From Dastarcus helophoroides (taxonomy: Eukaryota; Arthropoda; Insecta; Coleoptera; Bothrideridae): DNA of 64,000 bases. Below are positions 1 to 10,743 of the stretch, piece by piece. The translations under genes and the position numbers were made by a program. The notes beneath the pieces were generated by a model. That model did no database searches. It was not told where the DNA came from and saw only the letters and a list, made by a program, of their open reading frames with translations. The DNA lies in assembly GCA_028583605.1 (NCBI GenBank), contig CM053331.1, positions 12,074,857-12,138,856 of the forward strand, read 5' to 3'. Numbering within the stretch: the first letter of the stretch is position 1; the number at the start of each line of letters is the position of its first letter.

Positions 1-1213
1 GGTGGTCCGATAAGTACTTAGCCTTCAAAAGAAAAACGAAAATTTTGGAAAAGTGGGGATTTATTTTTCAATGTAGTTTCATTTTAACTCGATTCACTTG
101 AACCAGTGATGCTCCAACTTCTTTAACCCGTCTGAAAAATACGTTTTCTCGAGGTCTGCAAAGTAGGCCTCCGTGGCGGCGATGACCTTCTCATTCGACT
201 AAAATTTCTGCCCGGCGAGTGACTTTTTCATGTTTGGAAATAAATAGAAGTCGCACGGGGCCAAATCTGGAGCATACGGTGGATGGGGCAGCAGTTCGTA
301 GCCCAATTCGACCAATTTGGTCGTGGCGGGGTAGGAGGTGTGAGCGGGTGCGTTGTCATGGTGGAAGAGTACTTTTTTCTTCGCCAAATGGGGCCGTTTT
401 TTCTGCAATTCGGCGTCGAATCGGCTCAATAATTTGGTATAGTACAGCCCTATGATGGCTTTGTCCTTCTCCAGGTAGTCGATGTAGATCACACCTTGTG
501 AATCCCAGAAAACAGCGGCCATCCCCTTTCCGGCCGATAGGACAGTCTTCGCCTTCTGCGGAGCACGTTCACCGGATGAAATTTACTGTTTCGACTGTTT
601 CTTGGTCTCTGGCGTGTACCAGTGGATCCAGGTTTCGTCGACGGTCACGAAATGACGTAGAAACTCCTTCGGATTGCGCTTAAACAGCGTCAAAACTGCT
701 CTGAAGTGGTCTCACGGTTGCGCTTGTTGCCGGAATGAGCAAACGCGGCACCCATCGCGCCGAAGCTTTCTCATGCCCAAAATTTCATGCAGGATATGAC
801 CCACGCGGTCTTTCGAGATGCCTACTGTCTCAGTTATCTCGCATACCTTCAATCGGAGGTCTGCCAATACGAGATCGTGAATTTTTGTCACCTTATTCTC
901 CGTAGTAGCCGTTTTCGAGGCATCTGGGCGTGGCTCATGAAAAACCGACGTGCGACCACGCTGAAACTCATTAAACCAATTTTTGACGGTCGCCATCGAA
1001 GGAAAAGAGCGCGATTTCCCTTCCAAAAACAAAAATCGAATCACTGACCGGTGTTGGTCTTTTTCCACGCGCGGTGAAAAGAAAACCACGAGTCCGATTC
1101 GGCTGAAATTTCGACAATAGTCGTATAAGAGAATGTACTACACGATAGTGAATTTTTCTTGCGATAGTGGTGCCATCGGGCGGTAAGGCTAAGTACTAAT
1201 CGGACCACCCTCG
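1..1213 (-). mobile_element. mariner DNA transposon, decayed, 5' edge of window cuts its terminal repeat
   Basis: The first 23 bases of the window and bases 1187-1209 are inverted repeats with a single mismatch (core GGTCCGAT-AGTACTTAGCC). The right end continues to CCCTCG at 1208-1213 and is followed by TA, the mariner target duplication. The matching outermost bases of the left repeat lie just outside the window. Between the ends is one transposase pseudogene on the minus strand. The size of about 1.2-1.3 kb is normal for mariner. Confidence 0.93.
94..1089 (-). pseudogene. mariner transposase pseudogene
   Basis: This encoded the DD34D cut-and-paste transposase that acts on the flanking inverted repeats. 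The N-terminal part (1089 to 712) shows the paired helix-turn-helix domain, with the linker motif FNEFQRGRTSVFHEPRP and the second HTH 'VCEITETVGISKDRVGHIL'. The catalytic part shows VDETWIHWYTPET (first D, about 650-610), HHDNAPAHT (second D) and PPYAPDLAPCDFYLFP (third D). The C-terminal tail 'ATEAYFADLEKTYFSDGLKK' runs to the stop at 94-96. Breaks seen: a frameshift between about 700 and 740, a stop in place of Trp just after the first catalytic block (about 588), and a stop near 199. All three catalytic acids survive, but the copy cannot make a full protein. Confidence 0.93.
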
Positions 1214-1215
1214 TA

Positions 1216-1970
1216 TATGCCTAAAATTTAAACTTTAAATTTAAAATTTCCTCTTTGACTTGAAAACAACTTCCACTTAAACATTGTTGTAATATTCTTT
1301 TATTTTCATCTACAGAGTTTAATTTTGGACTCGACATTTTTGCTTTAAAAATTACAATGTTTAAGTAGAAGTTTGTAGAAAATTTCAACATAATTTCCAA
1401 ATTTCGACTTCAAAATAAAACATTCTAGAAATAGTTCTGTAGAAATTCCTAAGTTGTTTTCATTTAACTTCTACATTTTGTTGTTAACCTAGAAATTTAT
1501 ACTTAAAATTTCGAGTTAAAACTTAAAATTTCAAGGACTTTATTTTTAAAATCTAATAGTCTTTTTGGCTTTAATCCCAAATTTTCGATATCTTTCTTGG
1601 AATCCTTAATTTGATTTGTCTATTCATAACAAAAAAAATGTTTAAACTATTAAAAAAATAAATTTTTTACTCTCTTCTTTCTCCTCCATGAGATGTCTCA
1701 GCGAAAATGTCATTAATTTAAAAAAAAGATGGGGGAAAATGAGTATGATACAAATACGCGATAGAAATTTTTTTTCAGGTGAAGTCAAACGATTACAAGG
1801 ATATATTGACATCTAGTTAGACTTTCATGAATAAACAAAATATCGCGATATCGCAGCAATAGACAATAATTTATTAGAAGTGTCGGTGTAGTTTCACGTC
1901 AAAAAGTTAAATGAGTTTTGCTGAAAGAAATTTGAAAAAAGGGATATCGATCATAATTTTGAAAATCTAA
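1216..1970. other. AT-rich intergenic stretch
   Basis: There is no coding signal here. Bases 1216-1640 are the A/T filler of 'AAATTT' and 'TTCGAC' type that recurs through the window. The rest is ordinary AT-rich sequence up to the next mariner remnant. Confidence 0.6.
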
Positions 1971-1973
1971 AAA

Positions 1974-2545
1974 GTGAAGTATCAAATTATCATCAGGTAC
2001 TTCTGTTTAAAGAGATTAGGAAGTAAGCAGATTTGCGAAGATACGCCTAACATTGGCCATCAATGTCTTTCATATACGACTGTAAAAAACTGGATTGCAA
2101 GCTTCAAAAGAGATAAATTTTTCATAGAAAATAAAGAGCGATCGAAAAGGCCAGTTCCTATGTTTGTCCACAAAAATAACCAAGCAGTTCATAACAGGAT
2201 TTTATCAGATGGTGGAATTGGATTAACAAAATATCTGAGGCATTCAATATTTCATAAGAACACGTCCTTCATATAATTCACTTCACATTTGGTCATATAA
2301 ACAATCTGCGATTTCGGACTCGAATTAGGGAAACGCTCGCCTTATTTACCAGAGCTAGCGACTATCATCTTTCCTCAACTGAAAAAAATTTAAAAGATCG
2401 TAAATTTTCGTCCAACGAAATCGCTATGGAAGCTGTGGAGGCCTGGTCTGCAGAGCAAGATAAAACTTTTTATCAAAAGCTCTAGAAAGCGCCCCTGCAA
2501 CGTGCAAGTCCGATGTCATAAATTAAGAGGAGAATGTGTGCCATA
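1974..2545 (+). pseudogene. second mariner transposase, core deleted
   Basis: This is a different mariner subfamily from the one at 94-1089. The N-terminal part reads RYFCLKRLGSKQICED...YTTVKNWIASFKRDKF...NKERSKRP, the typical mariner HTH region with its first linker. Sequence then jumps to the C-terminal tail 'LKDRKFSSNEIAMEAVEAW' followed by SAEQDKTFYQ (about 2390-2485). The whole catalytic core with the three Asp residues is missing. An in-frame TAG interrupts the tail near 2482. A possible right end is 'ATGCCCTCGTATA' near 2607-2619; no matching left end was found, so the left boundary is unknown. Confidence 0.8.
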
Positions 2546-2619
2546 ATAAAATATCTTAACTTTCAAATTTCATTTGTTTCTCTAATATGCTAAGAATTTT
2601 TCAGTATGCCCTCGTATAT

Positions 2620-4440
2620 GTAATAAAATTTGTAACGTTTTAAAACAATTTGCCCGCAACTAAAAATTAGGTTCCGCTCGAAAAATTTTCTCCCTAATAT
2701 CCCACATACACGTTCACTAATTATCTTATATCATTTGCTTGTGACGCGAGTTTATTGCTATATTAAAACTGCAAACAATCACCGTATTGCAAAAGTAAAT
2801 AATTATAGCTTTCACAAATGGGGCGCCACACTCGCAACAAGATTGTCAATGGCCTCAAAATTTTAGAGTTAAGGTAAATGCGCCAACACGTGGTTGTCAA
2901 ATTAAAATGCACTTATGCAATATTCGTTCCAAATTGATGATCTAGAACACACTTGCTTTCAGCTATTTGATGCCCATCTCTTGCGTTATAACACGTAGGT
3001 AAACAATTCGTAACGTGGTAAATAGAGCCAAGAATTGCTTAAGGTTAAGATAAAAGGAGTGAATGTCTAATTACACTAGTGGTAATGACACCATTAATTT
3101 AACTCGATATCACCTCGTTAGGGAGGAAATTTTGAAATGAATCAACTAGAGACGTTCTATCCCATTAAGTTAGATAGGAATGTAGATGTATTTCAAAGGC
3201 GATTAAAAATTCCTTAGAGATATTTTTCTCATAAAATGTTAATTACCAATGTGTCATCCTAATGACACATTTTTTTTTACAATTCGTTGACCTCACAGAA
3301 AACAAAGTTTAGGATCAATAACTTTAAGTGTATAATAATAACACTGCATGACATGGTATCGGCACCCACGAAACAGCTATAATAGCGTTGAGTGATAAAT
3401 ATAATATTATAATAATATAATAATATTTATCACTCAACGATAATAGATTAATATTAGGTATAGTATATACGCAGTGAATATTTCATGATACTATCACGTC
3501 TTATTTTTGAGTTACAAGGTGAGACATTATTAAGTATCCCACTTTTAGCTATTCGGTAGAAGTTATAATTATTAAAGCAATGTATTTATTAGATAGCAGT
3601 ATATTTTTGGTGAACGCAATTCTACAGTTTTCCAAGATCAATACAGAAAAATTGGCCAAAGATTGTGCATAAATTTACTAAATAAGGTATGTGAATAGTA
3701 CATTCTCAAGCAAATAAGTATCTGAAAATCTTCTCTGGAAAGTTTAGTTTTTATTTTTTTATGTACAATAATATGCTACCCTCCTGTATTAGATAAATGG
3801 AAACAAGACATCCATCTCATTTGCAATACCGGATCTGTAGCGTGAATCTAGTAATCACTACAATGATTACTATTTTTGTATAGCTGATAAACAAGGATTT
3901 TCGAGGAAAACCATGCAAAATATTGAGTTTTTCATTCTAACTTAGGTATCAAAACAAATGACTCATATTAAACCTATGTCAAAGTCAAAGTGTCCAAGTG
4001 TAAAGTTAGGTAGGTCCAGTGCCCAGGGATGAAGATAACAATAATGAAAGTTCTCAGCCAAAAGCAAGACTTAGAGTTTTTAACCTTATTAAATGTATTA
4101 TATTATTGGCATTTAATTAAATAACAGGAACTATATGATTTGATACAAGACCAGAAATTGACTGTGAGACTCCATTCCCATTTATCCTTGTTTCGTTTAA
4201 ATCTTAAAATCGTGAGTGGTGAGCAGTGAGAGTGGTTTCACTGGGTATAAAAAAGCTTGGAAAATGGTACCAACATCGTTGAAACACAACTAATTAGGTA
4301 ATTACTGCAGGCATTTGAAGGCAGAAGATATTTTCCAAAATAAAAGAAAAAGTTAAAAATGTTAAATTTTTTTGTATAATCGTTGTTTTTAACAATGATT
4401 TTGTGTTTAAGGGGGCAAGTATATTAATAAAAATTTATAT
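2620..4440. other. non-coding stretch, one palindrome
   Basis: No gene, RNA or element could be recognised apart from the 54-bp palindrome at 3386-3439, listed separately. Composition is AT-rich and all reading frames are broken. Confidence 0.5.
3379..3446. repeat. 54-bp near-perfect palindrome flanked by 7-bp direct repeats
   Basis: CGTTGAGTGATAAATAT at 3386-3402 pairs perfectly with ATATTTATCACTCAACG at 3423-3439, and the AT-only centre is also largely self-complementary. ATAATAG stands immediately on both sides (3379-3385 and 3440-3446), as a target-site duplication would. It may be a minimal foldback insertion or the scar of one. No transposase family is identified by it. Confidence 0.75.
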
Positions 4441-4444
4441 CGTC

Positions 4445-4765
4445 GAATTTTTATCGACAGCCTTAGGAAAAGACCCCACTGTCTTTCAAACTGAAATACA
4501 TGCAATAGAACTCTGCGCCTAAGAAAGTGTTTGAAAAAACCTGTAAGGAACAAAGATCTACATTAACTGTATTGTCAAATCCAAACTATTTTAGAATTAT
4601 CAATAAACTCTAAAGCAGCTGGCTAAAAACAACAGGGTCAACCTTTATTCTTCATGGTGGGCTCTTATCGGTCGGAAACATTATTATTAAATAAAAGTAA
4701 TAAACAGGATCAACCTTAAGTGGGTGCCAGAGCACAAAGGAATATAATTGAATGAAGCTGCGGAC
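4445..4765 (+). pseudogene. RNase H domain fragment of an I/Jockey-type LINE
   Basis: Broken plus-strand frames read VFQTEIHAIELCA (the acidic second motif of RNase H) and, near 4716-4765, LKWVPEHKGI..NEAADKL, which is the classic C-terminal RNase H motif of LINE polyproteins (VPGHKGI..NE.AD.LA). The first motif and the rest of the element are absent. A 59-bp insertion splits the domain between the V-N and L-K of this motif; removing it with one copy of its target duplication makes the two halves continuous. The fragment is joined at about 4766 to a gypsy pol fragment. Confidence 0.7.
4631..4715. mobile_element. mini-retroposon copy 1 (59-bp insert) with 13-bp target duplication
   Basis: The insert is 4644-4702. 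It is flanked by AACAGGGTCAACC (4631-4643) and AACAGGATCAACC (4703-4715). Its core 'TTCTTCATGGTGG' plus 'CGGTCGGAAACATTAT' recurs at 12271-12362, where it also has a target duplication. Both copies end in an AAATAAAA..AATA tail. The RNase H frame continues across the empty site, which supports real insertion. The source gene was not recognised. Confidence 0.75.
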
Positions 4766-6425
4766 AAGTTAAACTGGACATGGACTTGAAACATCTGTCC
4801 AGGGAAGAAGCAGTTCTGGCCAGATCATTTCTACAGAAAGACCACGACGCCTTTACCGAAGGAGACCAAAATCTAGGAAGGACGGACGTAGTTCGACACA
4901 AAATCAACACCGGCGATGCAATACCTATTCGTCAACCCCCAAGAAGATTACCTGTGGCTAAGCAAGGTAAAGTCGCAGAACTGATTAAGAAGATGATGAA
5001 AGATGGAGTCATCGAGGAGTCCAATAGCGCATGGTCTTTCCTTATAGTCTTGGTTACAAAGAAGGACGAGTCAACAAGATTTTGTGTCGACTACCGGAAA
5101 TTTAATTACGGCACTAAAAAGGACAGGTACCCCTTGCCAGGGATTGATGACACACTAACAACCTTGTCTGCTGGTTTTTAATTTTGGACTTGAATAGTGG
5201 ATATTGGCAAGTTAAACCCCGACGACAAAGACAAGACCGCCTTTTCATCCGAAAGTGGATTATATCAGTTCACGGTTATGCTTTTTGGACTATGCAAAGC
5301 ACCGGCTACTTTCGAACGTTTAATGGAACTGGTACTTCGAGGACTCACTTGGAAAACCTGCTTGGTCTACTTAGATGACGTCATGGTGATGGGCAAGAGT
5401 TTTAAAGAACATCTAGCAAATCTTCAAGAAGTCTTCGATAGGTTAAATTAAGCTAACTTGAAGCTGAATCCGAATTCCAAAGGAAAGTAGAATTTTTGGG
5501 CCACACTGTATCAGCCGCAGGAGTGGATATCAGCAAGACATCAGGAGTCAAGGTTACTGTGGCACGCAATACTCAGGCAATCCGTGACTGGCCCAGACCC
5601 AAAGATAAATATGAATTGAGAAGCTTCCTGGGGTTATGCATCTATTACCAAAAATTTGTGAAGAGCTTCGCCGACATCGCTGCGCCGTCACACAGACTAA
5701 CAAAAGGAAGAACGCTGTATGTCTGGACTTCCGATTTTATTACCGCTTTCCGAAAACTAAAGCCCGCCTTGTGCACAAGTCCTATCTTAGCTTATCCCCA
5801 GCAAAATGGGAAGTTGGTTTTAGACACTGATGCCAGCAACGTCGGCATTGGAGCTGTGCTGTCCCAAGTTTAAGATGGTGAAGAAAGAGTCATCGAATAT
5901 TACAGCAAAATTCAGACGAAGCCGGAGAGGAACTACTGCACTACCAGGAAGAAACTTCTCGCAATAGTGAAGGCCACAAGTATTTGTATGGACAAGAATT
6001 ATTCATCAAAACAGTCGCTTTCTTGGTTGCTATGAATGAAGAACACTGAGAGACAGACTGTTGGATGGTTAAAAAGACTCCAATAGTATCACTTTAAGGT
6101 GCATCATCGACTGATACGACAGCATAACAACGCTGACGCTTTGTCCAAAAGACCTTGTGAGGATTTCAAACACTGCAGACGAGTTGAGGACCATGAACAC
6201 ATGCTGAAAGATTGATGAATATCGGACTCATGTTGGAATGGAAAGAAACTGAAGAGATACCTGAATAGCAAGAGGTTTCCGACAAAAGTCCAGCTCTTAA
6301 GAATTTGTAGGCCTAATTGAAATCCCTCCAGGTAGAGGACGGGGTGCTGAAGAGGGCATGGGAATGCGCGAATGGAAAGCACGTCAGCTTGCAGTTGGTG
6401 GTGCCTCGAGAGGAGATTTCACAGG
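4766..6425 (+). pseudogene. pol: Ty3/gypsy pol fragment: RT, RNase H, start of integrase
   Basis: The reverse transcriptase starts with 'DVVRHKINTGDAIPIRQPPR' and includes MMKDGVIEESNSAWSF, FCVDYRKFN and, at about 5365-5385, the catalytic YLDDV motif in 'CLVYLDDVMVMG'. RNase H follows with LDTDASNVGIGAVLSQV (about 5818-5872). The end reads 'VSLQLVVPREEISQVCGRCT', the region just before the integrase zinc finger, and stops at about 6425 in filler. Breaks include a stop and frameshift at 5181-5200, a stop at 5449 and one at 5871. Gag, protease, integrase core and LTRs are absent. It is the same family as the element at 22769-26983, which lacks exactly the RT present here. Confidence 0.92.
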
Positions 6426-6429
6426 TTTG

Positions 6430-8140
6430 TGGAAGGTGCACATTCTTTTTTTTTAGGGAAAATATCCAATTTTAACTTTTTCTAGAGATTTTTGCCTTTC
6501 CATTTTATTTGTTAATTTTAAAACTTAGACCCTTTTCTCAAACTGAATTATTCAAAATTTCTATATTTACCTCAGAACTTCCAATTCTGTCTTTTTCTGT
6601 GTAAAATGTTAAACATGATTTTTTTTACAAATTTCAGGTTTTTTGGCTGAAAATTTAGTTTTTCCTTCTCAAAATTCCAAATTTCAGTTTTTAAACTTAA
6701 CTTTTTTTTCTATATTTTGATTTAAAACCCGACTTTTTTTGATAAACTGTTTTGGAAAATTAAGATTTTCCCTTGAAATATTAAATCGGGATTTAAACTT
6801 TCGCCTTTAAATCGGAAAGTCCTTCAAATTTTTAAAAATTTTAGTAAAAAATATACTTTTGAAATTTAGAAAAAAATTTAAATTTTGTATTGAGGTTTCA
6901 GCTGCTGTAAATTATTAAAATTTAAAATTGTGATAAACAAGTTGAAATTTTTTATTCAAAACTTTTAAGAAAAATTTGACTGCAAACAGCAAACTTTTTT
7001 AAATTTTGGTTGTTTCGAAAAGTTTATTAAAAATTACCAACTACTTTGAGTTTGTAACCGAAAATTTAGAATGGAAAGAAATTGATCATCTAAGATTACA
7101 ATTTTATAAAAAAAATTTAAAAGTTTCAAAAGAACACCTAATTTTTATAAAAAAATTTCGAGGTTATAATCGAATTTTAAAAATATATAGAGAAGTGTAG
7201 GCTTCAAGTTAGAAAATTATTGACATTTCCAAAGAAAAAAAAGTTGCAATCTTGATATTTCAATCGAAAATTTTGAAAACAATTTGATACCTAATACCTG
7301 AAAAGTAAATATTTCGAGTTTCCAATCGAAATTTTACAAAAAAAAAAAGTAAACGGTCCACAGTTTCTATTTAATGAAATTTTTCGACATTTCTAAACAA
7401 ATGGACATTTGGGGTGAATGTCAACACTTCCAGTATATCAAAATTATAAAAAAATTACAATTTCGTGTTTATATTCAAATCTGAAATTTGGAAAAAATCT
7501 CCATTTCCACGCAAAATTTTAGGAAGAAAGCGGAAATTCTTACATTAAAGTTTAATTGCTAAAAAAGTCAACCGAGAAATCAATATTGTGCACTTTAAGA
7601 ATAGCGTTGAATTTAAAAAAGACACAATTTATATAAAAAATGACTCGAAATTTCGATAAAATCTTTATCAATAAGATTTCAAAAAAAGTTGATAATTTTA
7701 GAAAAATTTAAAATCAAAACGATTTTCCTATAACAATATTAACACCTCTAGAAAATACCTAGAAATATCTTATTGGTGTAATCATAATGATAGAAAAAAT
7801 TGAAGAAAATTTAAATTCTGATGTTGAGAGCGAAATTTAAGATCAACATTGCAAAAAGAATTTCTAAAAAGAAGCAAAAAATAACTAAAATTTTGAATTT
7901 TACCAAAAATTTAAAGTTTAAAAACAAAACACATTCTCGACAAAAAATATATATTTTTTTCTAAATTTCAACAAAAAATTCAACGTTTTGGTATTAAAAT
8001 TTAAGTTTGGAAAATAGTCGTTTCGGCATAATCCCTACTCAATTTTCAACAAAATTACTACAAAAACATGGAATTTGTCAAAAAAAAATTTGAATTATCA
8101 AGATGGATTTCAAAGTTTTGCGGGTTAACTTAGAATATAT
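6430..8140. repeat. quasi-periodic A/T filler block
   Basis: About 1.7 kb of imperfect repeats of the kind 'GAAATTTTGAAAAA' and 'AAAATTTCGA' with a spacing near 20 bp, A-rich on the plus strand in the second half. No gene or terminal repeat was found. The same sequence type fills 9.99-12.7, 30.3-31.0, 36.6-38.0, 44.1-45.6, 51.3-53.0 and 57.9-59.9 kb. Confidence 0.7.
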
Positions 8141-8483
8141 TGTAACAAAATGTAGTTATAAAATTTGTATTAATGATTGTGTAGTGTAAGGAACTCTCTT
8201 GAAACATTTGATAATGGGAAGCAGCCGCGAGAATGGCAGATATGTGCTCCAGACGTTTCCGCAAGAGATAATCTTATCTGTACGGAGATTTGTTCTAGAA
8301 AACCGGAGCGCTATAAATACGCAGTCGTCTTTCTCTCGGTTAGTCAATTAATCAGTTAGTCAGATAGTGAGATAGTTAGTCTGATAGTTAAGTGAATCAT
8401 AATTGTCGTGTTCCGAAATAAGTTACAAATAAAGCGTTTATAATTCACGAAGTTTTAATTTTATCGAACCGGTAACATGCAAC
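8141..8483 (+). mobile_element. gypsy solo LTR, copy 1
   Basis: It starts TGTAACAAAATG and ends near CGGTAACATGCAAC, with TATAT on both sides (8136-8140 and 8484-8488). It aligns along most of its length with the LTRs at 10388, 22769 and 26645. The promoter shows CTATAAATACG at 8311, followed by a run of TAGTCA/CAGTTAGTCAG motifs that contain TCAGT initiators, and AATAAAG near 8430 as the polyadenylation signal. There is no internal sequence beside it, so it arose by LTR-LTR recombination. Confidence 0.88.
8311..8320 (+). promoter_or_regulatory. LTR core promoter (TATA box)
   Basis: CTATAAATAC lies upstream of a cluster of TCAG-type initiator motifs (about 8340-8365). The same TATA-plus-initiator layout is kept in the LTRs at 22769, 26645 and 28527. 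Confidence 0.65.
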
Positions 8484-8488
8484 TATAT

Positions 8489-9673
8489 TTCGTTAAACGG
8501 CCTGGCCCCCTAATTTCCCATATATTGGGCCCATACATTTAACAATAAATACCAAGTCATTCGTTTAAAACGAGTAAAACAAACCTTTTTTAAGCGTTAA
8601 CAGCTGTTGTGTCTCGGAAATGATGGGGAATGTATAGGTCCTTGGAAGTGACTAGGGAAAATTCATGGAGACAATTATCAACTGTAATACTTTTTTTTGT
8701 CGTACCAAAACTTATTAGACTTCGTGTGTGGCAAAATTTTAATCAGTGCTAGTGTGTCACTAGCAAAAAAAGTTTGGGAAACACTGACCCAGTGAATTAA
8801 AATGTAGTTTTCATTAAACAATTATTGTTTCAAAAACTTTCATAAAAATTTATATATTCAATAACTACTGCTGAGCCTATTTTTGCAACGTATTTCTAAA
8901 AGAGGAAACAATAAGAAATTTAACATATATATCTATCTACTAAATAATAATCATAATTACTTTTATTATATTAACCTTACCGTGAGTTTCCCCATTAGCC
9001 AATTCCACTCTTGCATCTGAAAGAATAATTACTGTTGATGCAAGATATCGTGTGGTAAGAAGCTAAATACTTATTCAAAAAATACACATTTTTAATTATA
9101 GCCCAACTGCATACGCTTCATAATTATGAAATATTAATTAGGCAAGATGATGCGTGAGTACAAATAATTTTGATTGAGATTGAAATGCATAAAAGTATTC
9201 AAAATGGTATTAATGTGAAGGCAAACAGGTGTCTTCAAATAAATGCCAAACAATTTCAACCATATGTGTGCGCACTTGATTGTTAAAAATATATTCATCA
9301 AGGCAAGAATGGAAGAACACTCCTTAAAAGTCAATTAGAGTTAAACTTGTATGAGAAACGTTCGACTGCTGCAACTGTTGCAACACAAGAAATAACTTAA
9401 TGGTAATTTATTTGGTTTTCCGTGAATATAATTTTCGTGCAGCTTCCGAATTTACATGTTAATTTATTTTTAATTAAACTGTTGAAACGCCTGTTATTAA
9501 TGAGAGTTCTGAGTTTACCATAAAATAAAAGAAACCCCCTCATGAATATGAACACAAAAATATTACTTATATGTCATATCTATACAGAGTGTATCAGTGT
9601 TAATGTACCTAACTAATTTTAAGAGAGGATAGAGAAAAAAGAATCAGACACGATACGCGATTAATTTTTTTTG
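8489..9673. other. non-coding stretch with one hAT-like end
   Basis: No gene is visible. AGTTTGGGAAACACTG at 8771-8786 is the reverse complement of the hAT-like terminus CAGTGTTTCCCAAA also found at 22165, so a hAT-type element probably ended here, but its other end was not found. TATACAGAGTG near 9583 and CACCCTGTA near 9933 might be short inverted ends around the HP copy; this is weak. Confidence 0.4.
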
Positions 9674-9820
9674 TTTTGGTGGAACGGACTGGTCCTTGGT
9701 TATCTTGAAAAATTGAAATACAAAACTTGCTTAGCTGTCGAAACGCGTTAGAGCAACCTTTGGTGTGTTTTTTAATCTTTCTTGGTTTCAGGGGACAAGT
9801 TTTGTTTCAATTTTTGTAGA
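9674..9820 (+). mobile_element. HP foldback element, copy A
   Basis: It begins with the HP leader (TGGTGGAACGGACTGGTCC) and the TTGAAATAC segment. It then jumps directly to the right hairpin arm, which reads CGAAACGCGTTAGAGCAACC and ends GGGGACAAG..TTTCAATTT. Most of the left arm has been lost by an internal deletion. Confidence 0.8.
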
Positions 9821-10387
9821 TTTATGCTGAAAACAATTTTGACCTTATTCAATCCAATTCAAGAACCTTTTTTCTGATTTCTTATGTCGTTTTTCCTTTT
9901 CTTATAATAGAGCTGAGACATCGAGTTTCGCTCACCCTGTACGTGCAAGTCATTAGATGAATAGCTGATATGTCACCCAATCCTACTTATTACTATCAGG
10001 GCCATCATTTTGTTTATCGAATTAAATGTATCAATTTTTTTAATGGCGACATTTTTTCGAAATTTCAAATTTTTTTGATTTTTGCCTTTATAAATTTATT
10101 TTTTCCAAAAGTTCGACTTCCACAACAGTCGATTATCAAAATTACATTTTTTGAAGATGTCGAGTTTTCTGAATACTTGAAATTTTCACAAAATTTCGGT
10201 TGTATTTTAAAATTTTTTTAATATCAAAATATTATTTAATAATAATTTTAAAAAAGTAATAGTTTATTTCAAAACGTGTCTCTTTTTTAAGTGTTCGAAT
10301 TTTTTTTCAAAACTTTAACTTTATTCAAAATTTTTATATTTTTCAAAATTTTAACTTTTTTCGAAATTTCGACTTTTTGGAAAATAT

Positions 10388-10743
10388 TGTCGCGCGTTAT
10401 CGGTTCGAAAATTAATACTTCGTGAATTGTAACCACTTTATTTCCAAACTGATTTGGGAACACTACAATTATAATTCACTTAACTAACTGACCAACTGAA
10501 TAATTAAATTACTAACCTACTAACTAACTCACTGTAACTAGCTTATTCACTGTTTAACTAACTGACGAAAAGGCGACCGCGTATCTATACCCTTCTGGTT
10601 TTCTAGACCGATCTCCGTACAGATAAGATTATGGCTTGCGGAAATTTCTGGAGCGCTTATCTGCCGTATTATCGCGGTCGCTTTCCATTATCAAATTTTT
10701 CTAGAAAATTCATTGCTAAATTTTATAACCACATTTTGTTACA
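10388..10743 (-). mobile_element. gypsy solo LTR, copy 2
   Basis: On the minus strand it starts TGTAACAAAATGTGG and ends GATAACGCGCGACA. The left flank is ATAT (10384-10387) and the right flank CTAT (10744-10747), a 3 of 4 match to a 4-bp duplication. It carries the two GATAAG motifs, GGGTATAGATACG in the TATA position, tandem TTAGT/CAGTTAG initiator motifs and GAAATAAAG. It sits inside the filler with no internal retrotransposon sequence. Confidence 0.88.

Noticed and set aside
4766..8483. One gypsy element formed by the pol fragment and the LTR at 8141
   Set aside because: The LTR has its own TATAT duplication on both sides and is separated from the pol fragment by 1.7 kb of filler, so it is an independent solo LTR.
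9970..10221. 83-codon frame and other short frames in the filler blocks
   Set aside because: They are explained by the TTT/AAA-rich quasi-periodic sequence; no similarity between frames in different blocks was seen.
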